This document shows positions 25,029-33,416 of a DNA stretch of 64,000 nt, one piece after another. A model generated the notes under the pieces. The model was not told where the DNA came from, made no database searches, and saw only the letters and a program-made list of their open reading frames with translations. The stretch spans positions 1 through 64,000 of the forward strand of contig DATAWP010000034.1 in NCBI GenBank assembly GCA_036267155.1, given 5' to 3'. The translations under genes and the position numbers were made by a program. Origin of the DNA: PALSA-1353 sp036267155 (lineage in GTDB: Bacteria; Planctomycetota; Phycisphaerae; Tepidisphaerales; Tepidisphaeraceae). Position 1 is the stretch's first letter, and each line of letters begins with the position of its first letter.

Positions 25029-25037
25029 CGCTAGAAT
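25009..25037 (+). promoter_or_regulatory. candidate promoter of sppA
   Basis: TTGCTC (25009-25014) and TAGAAT (25032-25037) are 17 nt apart, lying over the first codons of the divergent metallopeptidase gene. The predicted leader to the ATG at 25104 is about 60 nt. Confidence 0.4.
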
Positions 25038-25103
25038 CTCCCGCCGTTATCGTACCTTAATTGTTTTACGAGCATATCCCACGGCTGTGAAGGATGTTTA
25101 CGT

Positions 25104-26066
25104 ATGCGACTTACTATGTCTGTGTCTCTGTTGTTGCTTCTCACGGGGTGCGGCGCCTCCAGCTTTCTGGTGACGCCGGTGGCCAATACCTCGGAATTGC
25201 AGGAAATTTCCGTCCAACCCGGCAGGGCATTCGGGGGAAAAATCGCCATCATTGAAGTCGAGGGAATGCTCCTCGACGACCGCAGCGGGGGCATTCTTCA
25301 GCCGTCGGAAAATCCGCTCAGCCTATTCGTTCAGCAGTTAAACCGGGCGGCGGATGACGATTCCGTCAAGGCCGTCGTCCTGCGCGTGAATTCCCCCGGC
25401 GGATCGGTGACGACATCAGACGTGATGTACGACGCCCTGTTGCGCTTCAAGAACAAGACGCACAAGCCGGTGATCGCTTCCGCCCAGGAGATGGCCGCCA
25501 GCGGCGCGTATTACGTCTCCTGCGCCGCGGACAAGATTATCGTGAATCCAACGTCCATCGTCGGCAGCATCGGGGTCATCTTTGAATCCTTCGATTTCCA
25601 GGACACGCTGGAAAAGCTTGGCGCCCGCGAGGTTTCGGTGAAGAGCGCCCCGATGAAGGACATGGGCTCGCCGTACGTCCATCTGACTCCCGAAGCTCGT
25701 CAAGTCATGCAGAATATGGTCGATGAGTATTTCGCCCGGTTCAAGAACGTCGTGGTCACGAGCCGGGGCATCAAGGATCCCGACACGCTGAAATTGGTGA
25801 CGGACGGCCGGGTGTTCAGCGGCGAGCGGGCGGTGCAACTGGGTCTGGCGGACCAGACCGGCCGGTTGAACGATGCCATCGAGCTGGCCCGTGAAATGGG
25901 CCATGCGCCGGGCGCGGAAGTGGTCATGTACAAGCGGCCGTACGGCTACAGCGGTTCCATTTATGCCGAGATGCCCGGGCCGCTGCCCCGAAGCAATGAC
26001 CTGAACCTGAAGCTGCCCATGAGCGAGTGGTTGCCCAATGGGTTTTATTATTTGTGGCAGCCGTAG
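25104..26066 (+). CDS. sppA: signal peptide peptidase SppA-type S49 serine protease (lipoprotein)
   Basis: 320 residues. Lipoprotein signal ending at LLTGC, then one S49 protease domain. The nucleophile Ser is in MAASGAYYVSC, followed by GSIGVIF; the general-base Lys is probably in the PMKDMGSPY region. RVNSPGGSVTTSD is the conserved oxyanion segment. It degrades signal peptides left in the membrane after secretion. It is the short single-domain form. It is transcribed away from the export block; the vWA-like gene follows after 7 nt. Confidence 0.88.
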   Translation: MRLTMSVSLLLLLTGCGASSFLVTPVANTSELQEISVQPGRAFGGKIAIIEVEGMLLDDRSGGILQPSENPLSLFVQQLNRAADDDSVKAVVLRVNSPGGSVTTSDVMYDALLRFKNKTHKPVIASAQEMAASGAYYVSCAADKIIVNPTSIVGSIGVIFESFDFQDTLEKLGAREVSVKSAPMKDMGSPYVHLTPEARQVMQNMVDEYFARFKNVVVTSRGIKDPDTLKLVTDGRVFSGERAVQLGLADQTGRLNDAIELAREMGHAPGAEVVMYKRPYGYSGSIYAEMPGPLPRSNDLNLKLPMSEWLPNGFYYLWQP

Positions 26067-26073
26067 TGAATGC

Positions 26074-27069
26074 ATGATCAACATCACTTGCACAAGCTGC
26101 AAGAAGGTCCTGAGCATCGACGACGCCTTTGCCGGCGCCGTGTGCAGGTGCCAGTTCTGCGGGACCATTCAGACCGTGCCCGCGAGGGGATCGGCGCAAA
26201 AAACCGCCGCCGGGGCGGCCAAGGCATCCAAAACTCTTTTTGAGAACAAGGCCCGCAGCGCCGGCATCGGCAGCGGCAGCGGGCTGGACGACCTGGCCGA
26301 TGTCGTTCAAAGCAGCAGTGGACTGTCCGACAGCCGCCTGCGCAAGCAACCACCCGCGCCGCCCCCGGCGCCGAATAATATGATGCCGCTCCTTGGCATC
26401 GCTGCCGCGGTCATCATCCTCCTGCTGATTATCGTGCTCGTGCTGATGTTCCGCAGCCCGGCGAACGCGACATCGGGATCCTCTGCCCAGACAAGTCCCC
26501 GCGCCCCCGATGAAACGGCCATAACCCCCAATGTTCCGGCTCCGACGCCCAGTTTCTGCGGCGTGCCGATCAATCAACTGGTCGTGGTTTACGTCATCGA
26601 CAACGGCTCAAGCTCGGCCGACGTGCTGGATGCCGTCAAATCCGTGTTGTTCAAATCGCTGGAATCTCTGGGGCCCGATCACCGATTCCAGGTGCTCTTC
26701 TGGAACCCCGACAGCAACTCCTATCCGTCCGCCCAGGGGACGGCTTTCGCGGTGAAAGAACTCGTCCGCAACGCTCAGGCCAAATTGCAGGATGTCACCG
26801 CCGCCGGCAGCACCGATCCGCTGGCATCGCTGCAAACGGCTTTTGCCGATGATCCGGGCCAGATCATGCTCATCACCGCAAAGGCCGGCGATCTGGATGA
26901 CTCGCTGGTCAATCAAGTTCTCAAGCTTCGCGGTTCGTCCAAGGCGAAAATCGACTGCTTCGCCATCAACGGCGTGGCCAACGACAAAGTTCTGGCCAGA
27001 ATCGCCTCCGCCACCGGCGGCCAGTTCGTCCCGCTGCCCGAAAACCAACTCAAATCGTTCGGTTACTGA
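26074..27069 (+). CDS. zinc-ribbon, single-TM protein with vWA-like domain
   Basis: 331 residues from the ATG at 26074. An N-terminal zinc ribbon (CTSCKKV, CRCQFCG), a low-complexity linker, a transmembrane helix (about 108-131, IAAAVIILLLIIVLVLMF) and a C-terminal domain (about 170-325) with a von Willebrand A-like beginning (LVVVYVIDNGSSS, resembling a MIDAS DxSxS) and ending with IASATGGQFVPLPE. Zinc ribbon plus TM is frequent in planctomycete proteins. The function is unknown. The 7-nt gap to sppA suggests co-transcription. Confidence 0.65.
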   Translation: MINITCTSCKKVLSIDDAFAGAVCRCQFCGTIQTVPARGSAQKTAAGAAKASKTLFENKARSAGIGSGSGLDDLADVVQSSSGLSDSRLRKQPPAPPPAPNNMMPLLGIAAAVIILLLIIVLVLMFRSPANATSGSSAQTSPRAPDETAITPNVPAPTPSFCGVPINQLVVVYVIDNGSSSADVLDAVKSVLFKSLESLGPDHRFQVLFWNPDSNSYPSAQGTAFAVKELVRNAQAKLQDVTAAGSTDPLASLQTAFADDPGQIMLITAKAGDLDDSLVNQVLKLRGSSKAKIDCFAINGVANDKVLARIASATGGQFVPLPENQLKSFGY

Positions 27070-27075
27070 TTCATC

Positions 27076-27116
27076 AAAAAAAATTCCGGCCTCGGCGGGT
27101 TTTCGCGGAATTTTAC
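27076..27116 (+). terminator. weak hairpin after the vWA-like gene
   Basis: AAAATTCCG and CGGAATTTT form a 9-bp stem with a loop of about 18 nt just after the stop at 27069. Its AT-rich flanks suit an intrinsic terminator for the sppA-vWA unit, but the loop is long. Confidence 0.35.
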
Positions 27117-27220
27117 GCAACTCCGCCGGCATCATCTGCCGATGAACCTTGCAGAGAAGATAGTCGGCATTTTATCGGACTCAAAAACCAATCAAACGCC
27201 CCCGGATCGGGTTCCACGTG

Positions 27221-27817
27221 ATGCAATCAAAGCGAAAAGTCGTTGTTCTGACCAGCCTTGTCGCCCTCTTGTCGTTGGCCAGCGCGCTCCTGCTGGCGCT
27301 GGCGCCGCCGCCGCTGGTGGCCGAGGGATACGACAGCCTATCCGCATCCGACCACGGCCCGTTCCTGGACCAGATATTCAAGACCGCCGTCGCCCCAAAA
27401 ACGGAGCAATGGAAGTTCATCTACATTCATCATTCCGCCACCGCCGGTGGCGATGCCAGCACGCTGGCCAGAGGCGCATCGGGATTGTGCGATCATTTCA
27501 TCATTGGCAACGGCCACGGCTGCCAGGATGGCGAGATTCAGGTCAGCCCGCGTTGGAACAATCAACAGCCGGCCGCCGCCCCGCCGGGGGTTGACCACAT
27601 CGAACCCACGTGCATCAGCATTTGCGTCGTCGGCGATTTCGATCATTCGATGCCGACGCCGATTCAGATTCGTCGGCTGACGCAACTGGTCACAACCCTG
27701 CAAAGCCAGTTCCACATCGGAGCCGACAAGGTCATTCTCCTGAGCAACACCGAGGCGTCATCCAGCGTGGGCCAGTACTTTCCGGTAACGGCATTTCGCG
27801 ATCAGATTCTGCCGTAA
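27221..27817 (+). CDS. secreted amidase/PGRP-like domain protein, possibly non-catalytic
   Basis: 198 residues. Signal peptide or N-terminal anchor (VVVLTSLVALLSLASALLLAL), then an amidase_2/peptidoglycan-recognition fold: KFIYIHHSAT, GLCDHFIIGNGHGCQDG, RWNNQ and CISICVVGDFD. The first His (HHSAT) is present. The usual C-terminal GHRD-type zinc and catalytic motif is replaced by LLSNTEASSS, so it may bind rather than cleave peptidoglycan. The ATG at 27221 follows a GTG that is the alternative start. Confidence 0.7.
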   Translation: MQSKRKVVVLTSLVALLSLASALLLALAPPPLVAEGYDSLSASDHGPFLDQIFKTAVAPKTEQWKFIYIHHSATAGGDASTLARGASGLCDHFIIGNGHGCQDGEIQVSPRWNNQQPAAAPPGVDHIEPTCISICVVGDFDHSMPTPIQIRRLTQLVTTLQSQFHIGADKVILLSNTEASSSVGQYFPVTAFRDQILP

Positions 27818-28038
27818 ACCAAAGCACCGCGCTCGGTCGCCCGAGCCAATTATCTGCTTGCTATTTCAATCCTCATTGTTTAGCCTATTTATTAGAAAAT
27901 TTTTGTACGGGTAACGTTTCGCACCAAGGCGGTTGCTTTCATTATCCCCTGTTATCTCCACCCTTGGGCTTCCTCCCCTCCCAGCCGTCCGTCCAGCGGG
28001 ATCGGGTTATAAACGTTCTCCGGGATGGACATTAGTTC

Positions 28039-28905
28039 ATGGCTCAGAAGCTCCTCCATTATGAGGTGTTGGAGCGTTTGGGAGAAGGTGCGCGTAGTAT
28101 CATCTACGCTGTCAGCGATCCCCAAACGCATCAAGTCTACGCTCTTAAGCACGTTCTGCGCAAAGAGAAAAAGGACGACCGTTTCATCGAGCAGATGGAA
28201 ACGGAATTTGAAATCTCCAAGCAGTTCACGCATCCCAACCTTCGCAAATCGTTCGAGCTGAAGATCAGCCGCAACATCATCATGCAGCCCAAAGAGGCGT
28301 TTTTGCTGATGGAGCTGGTTGATGGCCGGCCGCTGGACGTGCGACCGCCGCGCGGTATGGTTGAGATCGTCGATACCTTCATCCAGGCCGCTCAAGGATT
28401 GAAGGCCATGCACGCCCTGGGCTATGCGCACTGCGATATCAAACCCAACAACATTCTCCGCAGCGATCACGGAAAGGTGAAGGTGATCGATTTCGGCCAA
28501 GGCTGCAAAATCGGAACCGTCAAGGAACGGATTCAGGGCACACCCGATTACATCGCGCCCGAGCAGGTTGCCCGCCGGCCGATCAGCGTCCAAACCGATG
28601 TCTTCAACCTCGGCGCGACGATCTACTGGACCCTCACCGGCACCAACATTCCAACGCTGTACACGGTGAACAAAAAGGGCGACAACAGCTTTTTGCTCGA
28701 CCAGACCATTCAAACCCCGCTGGACCTGAATCCCATGGTCCCGCCCGGCCTGTCCAACCTGGTAATGGAATGCGTCTCGACCCGCCCCGCCAAGCGGCCG
28801 GCCGACATGGACCAGGTCACCCTTCGCCTGGAACTGATCAAACACATCCTCACCAGCAAGCCGACAGCCAGTTCCGACGATTCCACACTGGGCCAAACCG
28901 CCTGA
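28039..28905 (+). CDS. soluble Hanks-type serine/threonine protein kinase
   Basis: 288 residues, kinase domain only. Glycine loop LGEGARSIIYAV, ATP lysine in YALKHVL, catalytic loop HCDIKPNN, metal site DFGQG and activation-segment end APEQ are all visible. The HRD Arg is Cys, so this is a non-RD kinase and probably does not need activation-loop phosphorylation. There is no transmembrane helix or sensor domain, unlike many planctomycete kinases. The substrate is unknown. It is transcribed alone, ending in a REP hairpin. Confidence 0.87.
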   Translation: MAQKLLHYEVLERLGEGARSIIYAVSDPQTHQVYALKHVLRKEKKDDRFIEQMETEFEISKQFTHPNLRKSFELKISRNIIMQPKEAFLLMELVDGRPLDVRPPRGMVEIVDTFIQAAQGLKAMHALGYAHCDIKPNNILRSDHGKVKVIDFGQGCKIGTVKERIQGTPDYIAPEQVARRPISVQTDVFNLGATIYWTLTGTNIPTLYTVNKKGDNSFLLDQTIQTPLDLNPMVPPGLSNLVMECVSTRPAKRPADMDQVTLRLELIKHILTSKPTASSDDSTLGQTA

Positions 28906-28914
28906 CCCGGTCAT

Positions 28915-28941
28915 CCGTTAGCCCCCCGCTCCGCGGGGGTT
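28915..28941 (+). repeat. REP hairpin, copy 1
   Basis: CCGTTAGCCCCCCGCTCCGCGGGGGTT: a CCCCGC/GCGGGG stem with the GTTAG head typical of REP units mobilised by RAYT proteins. It lies between the kinase stop and the convergent RAYT gene, touching the RAYT stop codon, and may serve as terminator for both. Confidence 0.75.
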
Positions 28942-29422
28942 ATTTCCCGAGGCTCACGACAACCCCACCGCTCAGCCGACACCCCGCATGCCGGCGAATA
29001 TAGCTCCGCCTGTTTTCAATTGCATCCAAATCGAACAATCGCGAATCATAATACCCCTCCGTCCAAATCCGCCCGATCCCCAGCGCCTGCCGCATTCGGT
29101 TCTTCAACCGCCCGACCATGACCGGCACAGAATCAAAGCCATGATGGATCATCCAATGCAGATGCCATGATTCGACGCTCGCATCGATCAATTGATAATG
29201 AAATTCGTCCGCCGCGTCGCGCAGGGCCTCGAACAATCGCGTTTGTTGTTCGATCGTAAACAAGATCGGCGTTCGGCCGCCCATCCGCCGCACCGCTTCT
29301 TCCAGTCGAAATGGATCGCCGGGAAGGATGATTCCAGTGTCAACATACCCGCGCATATCCCCCGGCAGCCATGACCCATAACTGGTGGTCGTCACCATGG
29401 TGGCCAACAGGCGCGGCTCCAT
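28940..29422 (-). CDS. REP-associated tyrosine transposase (RAYT, Y1/HUH family)
   Basis: 160 residues from the ATG at 29422. HUH motif in ESWHLHWMIHH, catalytic Tyr in IWTEGYYDSRLF, N-terminal TTTSYGSWLPGDMRGYV and C-terminal RRSYIRRHAGC. These single-stranded-DNA nucleases process REP hairpins. Longer open frame upstream (to 29599) only reads REP DNA. The gene is bracketed by REP hairpins of the same sequence (28915, 29448, 29482), so this is a complete REP-RAYT unit. Frame and active-site residues look intact. Confidence 0.85.
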   Translation of the reverse strand: MEPRLLATMVTTTSYGSWLPGDMRGYVDTGIILPGDPFRLEEAVRRMGGRTPILFTIEQQTRLFEALRDAADEFHYQLIDASVESWHLHWMIHHGFDSVPVMVGRLKNRMRQALGIGRIWTEGYYDSRLFDLDAIENRRSYIRRHAGCRLSGGVVVSLGK

Positions 29423-29447
29423 GCGATGATCGTAACGCGAAATAAAA

Positions 29448-29470
29448 ACCCCCGCAAAGCGGGGGGCTAA
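29448..29470 (-). repeat. REP hairpin, copy 2 (inverted)
   Basis: On the minus strand it reads TTAGCCCCCCGCTTTGCGGG followed by GGT. It is an inverted partner of copy 3, with 11 nt between them, forming a BIME-like pair upstream of the RAYT gene. Confidence 0.75.
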
Positions 29471-29481
29471 TGGAATTGCAT

Positions 29482-29508
29482 CCGTTAGCCCCCCGCTTTG
29501 CGGGGGTT
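29482..29508 (+). repeat. REP hairpin, copy 3
   Basis: CCGTTAGCCCCCCGCTTTGC then GGGGGTT, identical to copy 1 except for the loop (TTT in place of TCC). It lies 24 nt upstream of the argG -35 box. Confidence 0.75.
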
Positions 29509-29531
29509 CACGCCGCCGGCGTCCCCAACCC

Positions 29532-29560
29532 ATGACATCACCGTCATGAACTTTTATACT
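29532..29560 (+). promoter_or_regulatory. promoter of argG, leaderless
   Basis: ATGACA (29532-29537) and TATACT (29555-29560) are 17 nt apart; the ATG at 29567 follows after exactly 6 nt. This argues that 29567 is the true start and that the upstream in-frame ATG at 29546 lies inside the promoter. Confidence 0.6.
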
Positions 29561-29566
29561 GTCCAC

Positions 29567-30793
29567 ATGCCCACACAAAATTCCGCCAACCATCCCCAAA
29601 AAATCGTCCTCGCCTACAGCGGCGGATTGGACACCAGCGTGATTCTACCGTGGCTCAAGGACCGCTACCCCGGCGTCAAGCTCGTCGCCTTCGCCGCCGA
29701 GCTGGGGCAGGGCAACGAACTGAAAGGCATCGAAGAAAAAGCCAAAAAAAGCGGGGCCGATGAGGTGATCGTCAAAGACCTCCGCCAGGAATTCGCCGAA
29801 GAATTCTGCTTTCCGATGCTGCGGGCCCATGCGATTTACGAGAACGATTATCTGCTCGGCACCAGCATCGCCCGGCCAATCATCGCCAAGCATCAGGTTG
29901 AAGTCGCGCGCCAGACGAATGCGGATGCCGTCGCGCACGGAGCCACTTCCAAGGGCAATGACCAGGTGCGCTTTGAATTGACCTACATGTCATTGGCCCC
30001 CGATCTGCAAATCATCGCCCCGTGGAAGGACACGACGTTCGGCCTGCGCGATCGGGAAAGCGCAATCGACTATGCCAACAAAAAGGGCGTGCCGGTCGAA
30101 CAGAGCAAAAAGAAAATCTACAGCCGGGATCGGAATCTCTGGCACATCAGCCACGAAGGGGCCGACCTTGAATCTCCCGCCAACGAGCCGAAGGACGATC
30201 TGTGGATGATGTCCGTGCCCGTGTCAAAGGCTCCAAATGAGCCGCTGTATGTGACGATCGATTTTGAGCGCGGCAATCCGATCGCGGTCAACGGAAAGAA
30301 AATGCCGGGCCATGAATTGATCGCCCTGCTCAACGACCTCGGGGGCAAACACGCGGTGGGTCAAACGCAGTTGGCCGAGAACCGCCTCGTCGGCATGAAA
30401 TCCCGCGGCGCGTACGAAACCCCCGGCGGCACGATCCTCTACGAGGCCCACAAATCTCTGGAACAAATCTGCGTCGAACGCGACACGTTCCATCACAAGC
30501 AGCAGATCGCCCTGCGCTACGCCGAGCTGGTCTATTACGGCCAATGGTTCCATCCGTTGCGGGAGGCTTTGCAGGCGTTTGTCGATCACACCCAGGGACC
30601 GGTGACCGGGCAGGTGAAGGTAAAATTATTCAAAGGCCGCGCCACGGCCGCCAGCGTCACCAGCCCGCACAGCCTGTACGATCCGCAGTTAGCCAGCTTC
30701 AGCATGGAGGGCTACGACGTGACCGCGGCTCGCGGTTTCATCGATCTGTTCGGCTTGCCGATGAAGGTCGCCCAGCAGGCGAAGCGGTGGTGA
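29567..30793 (+). CDS. argG: argininosuccinate synthase
   Basis: 408 residues from 29567. It condenses citrulline and aspartate with ATP in arginine synthesis. PP-loop ATP motif AYSGGLDTSV near the start, then GTSIARPII, AHGATSKGNDQVRFE, APWKD, RDRNLWHIS, NEPLYVTIDFERG and GRATAASVTSPHSLYD. Length and motifs are normal. In-frame upstream ATGs exist, but the promoter supports this start. No other arg gene is adjacent. Confidence 0.94.
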   Translation: MPTQNSANHPQKIVLAYSGGLDTSVILPWLKDRYPGVKLVAFAAELGQGNELKGIEEKAKKSGADEVIVKDLRQEFAEEFCFPMLRAHAIYENDYLLGTSIARPIIAKHQVEVARQTNADAVAHGATSKGNDQVRFELTYMSLAPDLQIIAPWKDTTFGLRDRESAIDYANKKGVPVEQSKKKIYSRDRNLWHISHEGADLESPANEPKDDLWMMSVPVSKAPNEPLYVTIDFERGNPIAVNGKKMPGHELIALLNDLGGKHAVGQTQLAENRLVGMKSRGAYETPGGTILYEAHKSLEQICVERDTFHHKQQIALRYAELVYYGQWFHPLREALQAFVDHTQGPVTGQVKVKLFKGRATAASVTSPHSLYDPQLASFSMEGYDVTAARGFIDLFGLPMKVAQQAKRW

Positions 30794-30806
30794 GTGATGG
30801 CGCGTT

Positions 30807-31131
30807 ATGAAACTGCCCAACGCCGATCGCGCTATTATCGACCTTCGAAAACTGCGGGATTACTGTCTCTCGCCCGCTCACCGGTACGGCAGGCACAAGG
30901 CGAAATTATTTGCCAACGCCGTCGGCATTAGATATCGACCAGCTTCACTCAACGTTGCTGATGGCCGCAAAGGAACGTGATGCAATCGCGGCCCGCGATA
31001 ACGGATTCGGTCAACTCTATGAAATAGAATTCGACATGATCGGGCCTGGAGGATCAGCGGCCATTCTGAGTGTCTGGACTGTTCTCCGAAGCGAGCAAAT
31101 TCCTCGTCTGGTAACGTGTTATCCGCTATAA
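30807..31131 (+). pseudogene. DUF6883-like gene split by a one-base frameshift
   Basis: The frame from the ATG at 30807 encodes MKLPNADRAIIDLRKLRDYC and SPAHRYGRHKAKLFANAVGI, then leaves frame and stops at 30978. The +1 frame resumes at 30931 with DIDQLHSTLLMAAKERDA, QLYEIEFDMIGPG and a final QIPRLVTCYPL. Joined by dropping one A at 30930 this gives a complete DUF6883-type protein of about 107 residues. The gene lies 13 nt after argG and 7 nt before a DUF4926 gene, the partner it is often found with (from memory). It is either a real mutation or a sequencing error. Confidence 0.7.
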
Positions 31132-31132
31132 T
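31127..31132 (+). promoter_or_regulatory. -10 box (TATAAT), leaderless spacing to DUF4926 gene
   Basis: A perfect TATAAT sits exactly 6 nt before the ATG at 31139, overlapping the end of the broken DUF6883 gene. No good -35 hexamer is evident. Confidence 0.5.
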
Positions 31133-31138
31133 ACTTCT

Positions 31139-31357
31139 ATGAGCGATCGGCAAATCCGTGAACTCGATGTCGTGGCCCTAACGGTGGATTTGCCGCAACT
31201 GAAGTTGATTCGCGGGCAAGTGGGCACCGTGGTGTTCGTCTATCCGCCGGATGCGTTCGAGGTTGAGTTTGTCGATGATGACGGCCACACCTATGGTCTG
31301 ACTACTTTAAACACATCGCCGTTGCTTCGTCTCCATTACAAGCCGATTGCCGCCTAA
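31139..31357 (+). CDS. DUF4926 protein
   Basis: 72 residues, a small SH3-like barrel of the DUF4926 type: ELDVVALTVDLP, LIRGQVGTVVFVYPP, FEVEFVDDDG. Such proteins often sit next to DUF6883 genes, suggesting that the pair works together, possibly as an effector and its partner; this is inference. The frame is intact while its neighbour is broken, and it has its own apparent leaderless promoter. Confidence 0.7.
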   Translation: MSDRQIRELDVVALTVDLPQLKLIRGQVGTVVFVYPPDAFEVEFVDDDGHTYGLTTLNTSPLLRLHYKPIAA

Positions 31358-31398
31358 GTCCTGGGCAAATTTTTGTGCCTTGTGCGCCATTTTGAGCT

Positions 31399-31404
31399 TA
31401 TCAT
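31399..31404 (+). promoter_or_regulatory. -10 box (TATCAT), leaderless spacing to rarA
   Basis: TATCAT ends exactly 6 nt before the GTG start of rarA at 31411. A TTGTGC at 31373-31378 is a possible but distant (20 nt) -35 element. Confidence 0.45.
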
Positions 31405-31410
31405 TCCATC

Positions 31411-32766
31411 GTGGACCTGTTCAAGGAATCCCGCCAGAAGAACTTCGCCCGCGTCGCTCCGCTGGCGGTGCGCATGCGGCCGCGATCGCTCGATGAATTC
31501 GTCGGCCAGCAGCATTTCCTCGGGCCGGGAAAACTCCTGCGGCGAATGCTCGAAGCCGACCGCCTCACCAGCGTGATCTTTTATGGGCCGCCGGGGACGG
31601 GCAAAACCACGCTGGCTCAACTCATTGCGATCTATACCAAAAGCGAATTCGTGGAAGTCAACGCCGCGGCGGTTGGCGTCAAGGAAGTGCGGGCCATTCT
31701 CGATGCGGCCAAGGAGCGCCTCGCCGCCGGCGGGCGCCGCACCGTGCTGTTCCTGGATGAAATCCATCGCTTCAACCGCGCGCAGCAGGACATTCTATTA
31801 TCCGATGTGGAAGCGGGGCTGATACTGCTCGTCGGCGCGACGACCGAGAATCCGTTTTTCGCCGTGAATTCCCCGCTGGTCAGTCGCAGCCAGATTTTCC
31901 AATTCTCTTCACTCAGTGAAGATGACATTCGAGCGCTGATTCGGCGGGCGATTTCCGACCGGGAGCGCGGCTACGGCGAGCGCGTCATCGACATCTCTCC
32001 CGAAGCGCTGGACCTCTGGGCCAGGATGTCCGATGGCGATGCCCGGCGCGGTCTGATGGCGTTGGAAGTCGCCGTCCTTTCGCAGCAGCCCGAGGGCAAA
32101 GCCGCCGGTCCCATTCGCATCGACCTGGACGTGGCCGAGCAATCCATCCAGCGCAAGGCGATCGTCTACGATGCCACGGGTGACGGGCATTACGATGCGG
32201 CCAGCGCTTTGATCAAGAGCATGCGCGGCTCCGATCCGGATGCGGCGGTTTATTGGCTGGCGCGCATGCTCGAAGCGGGAGAGGACCCGCGATTCATTGC
32301 CCGGCGAGTCGCGATTCTGGCGTCAGAAGACATCGGCAATGCCGACCCCCGGGCCATTTCCGTCGCGGCCGCGGCGTTCGACATCGTTGAGAAAATCGGC
32401 ATGCCCGAAGCGCAGCTCACGCTGTCGCAGGCGGTCATTTACATGGCCACCGCTCCCAAATCCAACGCCTCGGCGAAGGCGATCTGGGATGCCGCCAAGG
32501 ATGTCAAGGAGGGCCGCACCTTGCCGGTCCCCAAGCACCTGAAAGACACCCATTATCAGGGCGCCCAGCGCCTGGGCCATGGCAAGGGATATCTTTATGC
32601 CCACGATTTTCCTGGTGGAATTGTCGAACAAGACTACCTTGGAGTCGATAAGATATATTATGATCCGGTGGATCGAGGATACGAAGCCGAGATCAGGCGG
32701 AGAATGGAGCAGCGGGCTGAACCGGGCAATCTCCCGCCCGACGGCTCGGCGGAATCGGGCAGTTAA
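31411..32766 (+). CDS. rarA: replication-associated recombination protein A (RarA/MgsA)
   Basis: 451 residues, clamp-loader-like AAA+ ATPase acting at stalled replication forks. Opening RMRPRSLDEFVGQQHFLGPG, Walker A GPPGTGKTT, Walker B LFLDEIHRFN, sensor 1 GATTENPFF and arginine finger region SRSQIF. The C-terminal tetramerisation part has YDAASALIKSMRGSDPDAA, LASEDIGNADP and HLKDTHY. The start is GTG. Length is typical. The final 20 residues are acidic and not conserved. Confidence 0.93.
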   Translation: MDLFKESRQKNFARVAPLAVRMRPRSLDEFVGQQHFLGPGKLLRRMLEADRLTSVIFYGPPGTGKTTLAQLIAIYTKSEFVEVNAAAVGVKEVRAILDAAKERLAAGGRRTVLFLDEIHRFNRAQQDILLSDVEAGLILLVGATTENPFFAVNSPLVSRSQIFQFSSLSEDDIRALIRRAISDRERGYGERVIDISPEALDLWARMSDGDARRGLMALEVAVLSQQPEGKAAGPIRIDLDVAEQSIQRKAIVYDATGDGHYDAASALIKSMRGSDPDAAVYWLARMLEAGEDPRFIARRVAILASEDIGNADPRAISVAAAAFDIVEKIGMPEAQLTLSQAVIYMATAPKSNASAKAIWDAAKDVKEGRTLPVPKHLKDTHYQGAQRLGHGKGYLYAHDFPGGIVEQDYLGVDKIYYDPVDRGYEAEIRRRMEQRAEPGNLPPDGSAESGS

Positions 32767-32783
32767 AAATCCAGAGGGTTTGC

Positions 32784-33380
32784 ATGTCGGACGCAACCGA
32801 TAAAAGTGCGATTCGCCGCGAGCTTCGCCAGAAGCTCGCGGCAATGACCGATGCCCAGCGTCAAGCCAAAAGCGTTGCCGCAACGTCCTTTCTAACCGCC
32901 GCCCCCGAGTTTACCGCTGCCCGGGTGGTCATGCTTTTTCTCAGCATGCCACAAGAGTTGGATACCGCCCCGTTGGCGTTGAAATGCTGGCAAACCGGAA
33001 AAACCGTGGTCGTTCCCAAGGTCAGTTGGGACCAGCGGCGAATGCTGCCCGTCGAAATCACCAGCCTGCAAACGAACATCACCACGACCGGCCCCGGCGT
33101 GCGCGAACCGGTCAGCGGACAGCCTATCCCCATCAACCTCATCGACCTGGTGATTGTTCCGGGGATCGGATTCACCAACGACGGCCATCGCATCGGCCGC
33201 GGCATGGGGTTCTACGACCGGTTCCTCGCCCTGGCGGATTTCATCGGAGTTTCCTGCGGCATGGGGTTCGAAGACCAGATCGTTTCCAAGCTTCCGGTGC
33301 TTGACCATGACATGGCTCTAAGTATGCTGTGTACCGATACGGGAATTCGGCGCTTCGCAACCAATTGCATCAGCCCGTGA
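32784..33380 (+). CDS. 5-formyltetrahydrofolate cyclo-ligase
   Basis: 198 residues. It turns 5-formyl-THF into 5,10-methenyl-THF with ATP, recovering a dead-end folate. Motifs: KSAIRRELRQKL, FLSMPQELDT, KTVVVPKV, IDLVIVPGIGFTNDGHRIGR, GMGFYDRFL. It lies 17 nt after rarA with a GAGGG ribosome binding site, so it is probably in the same operon. With purU it forms a second folate-handling enzyme in the window. Confidence 0.9.
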   Translation: MSDATDKSAIRRELRQKLAAMTDAQRQAKSVAATSFLTAAPEFTAARVVMLFLSMPQELDTAPLALKCWQTGKTVVVPKVSWDQRRMLPVEITSLQTNITTTGPGVREPVSGQPIPINLIDLVIVPGIGFTNDGHRIGRGMGFYDRFLALADFIGVSCGMGFEDQIVSKLPVLDHDMALSMLCTDTGIRRFATNCISP

Positions 33381-33416
33381 TTTCCGCCGGACAATTTTGA
33401 GAACATGGAGGTTCTC

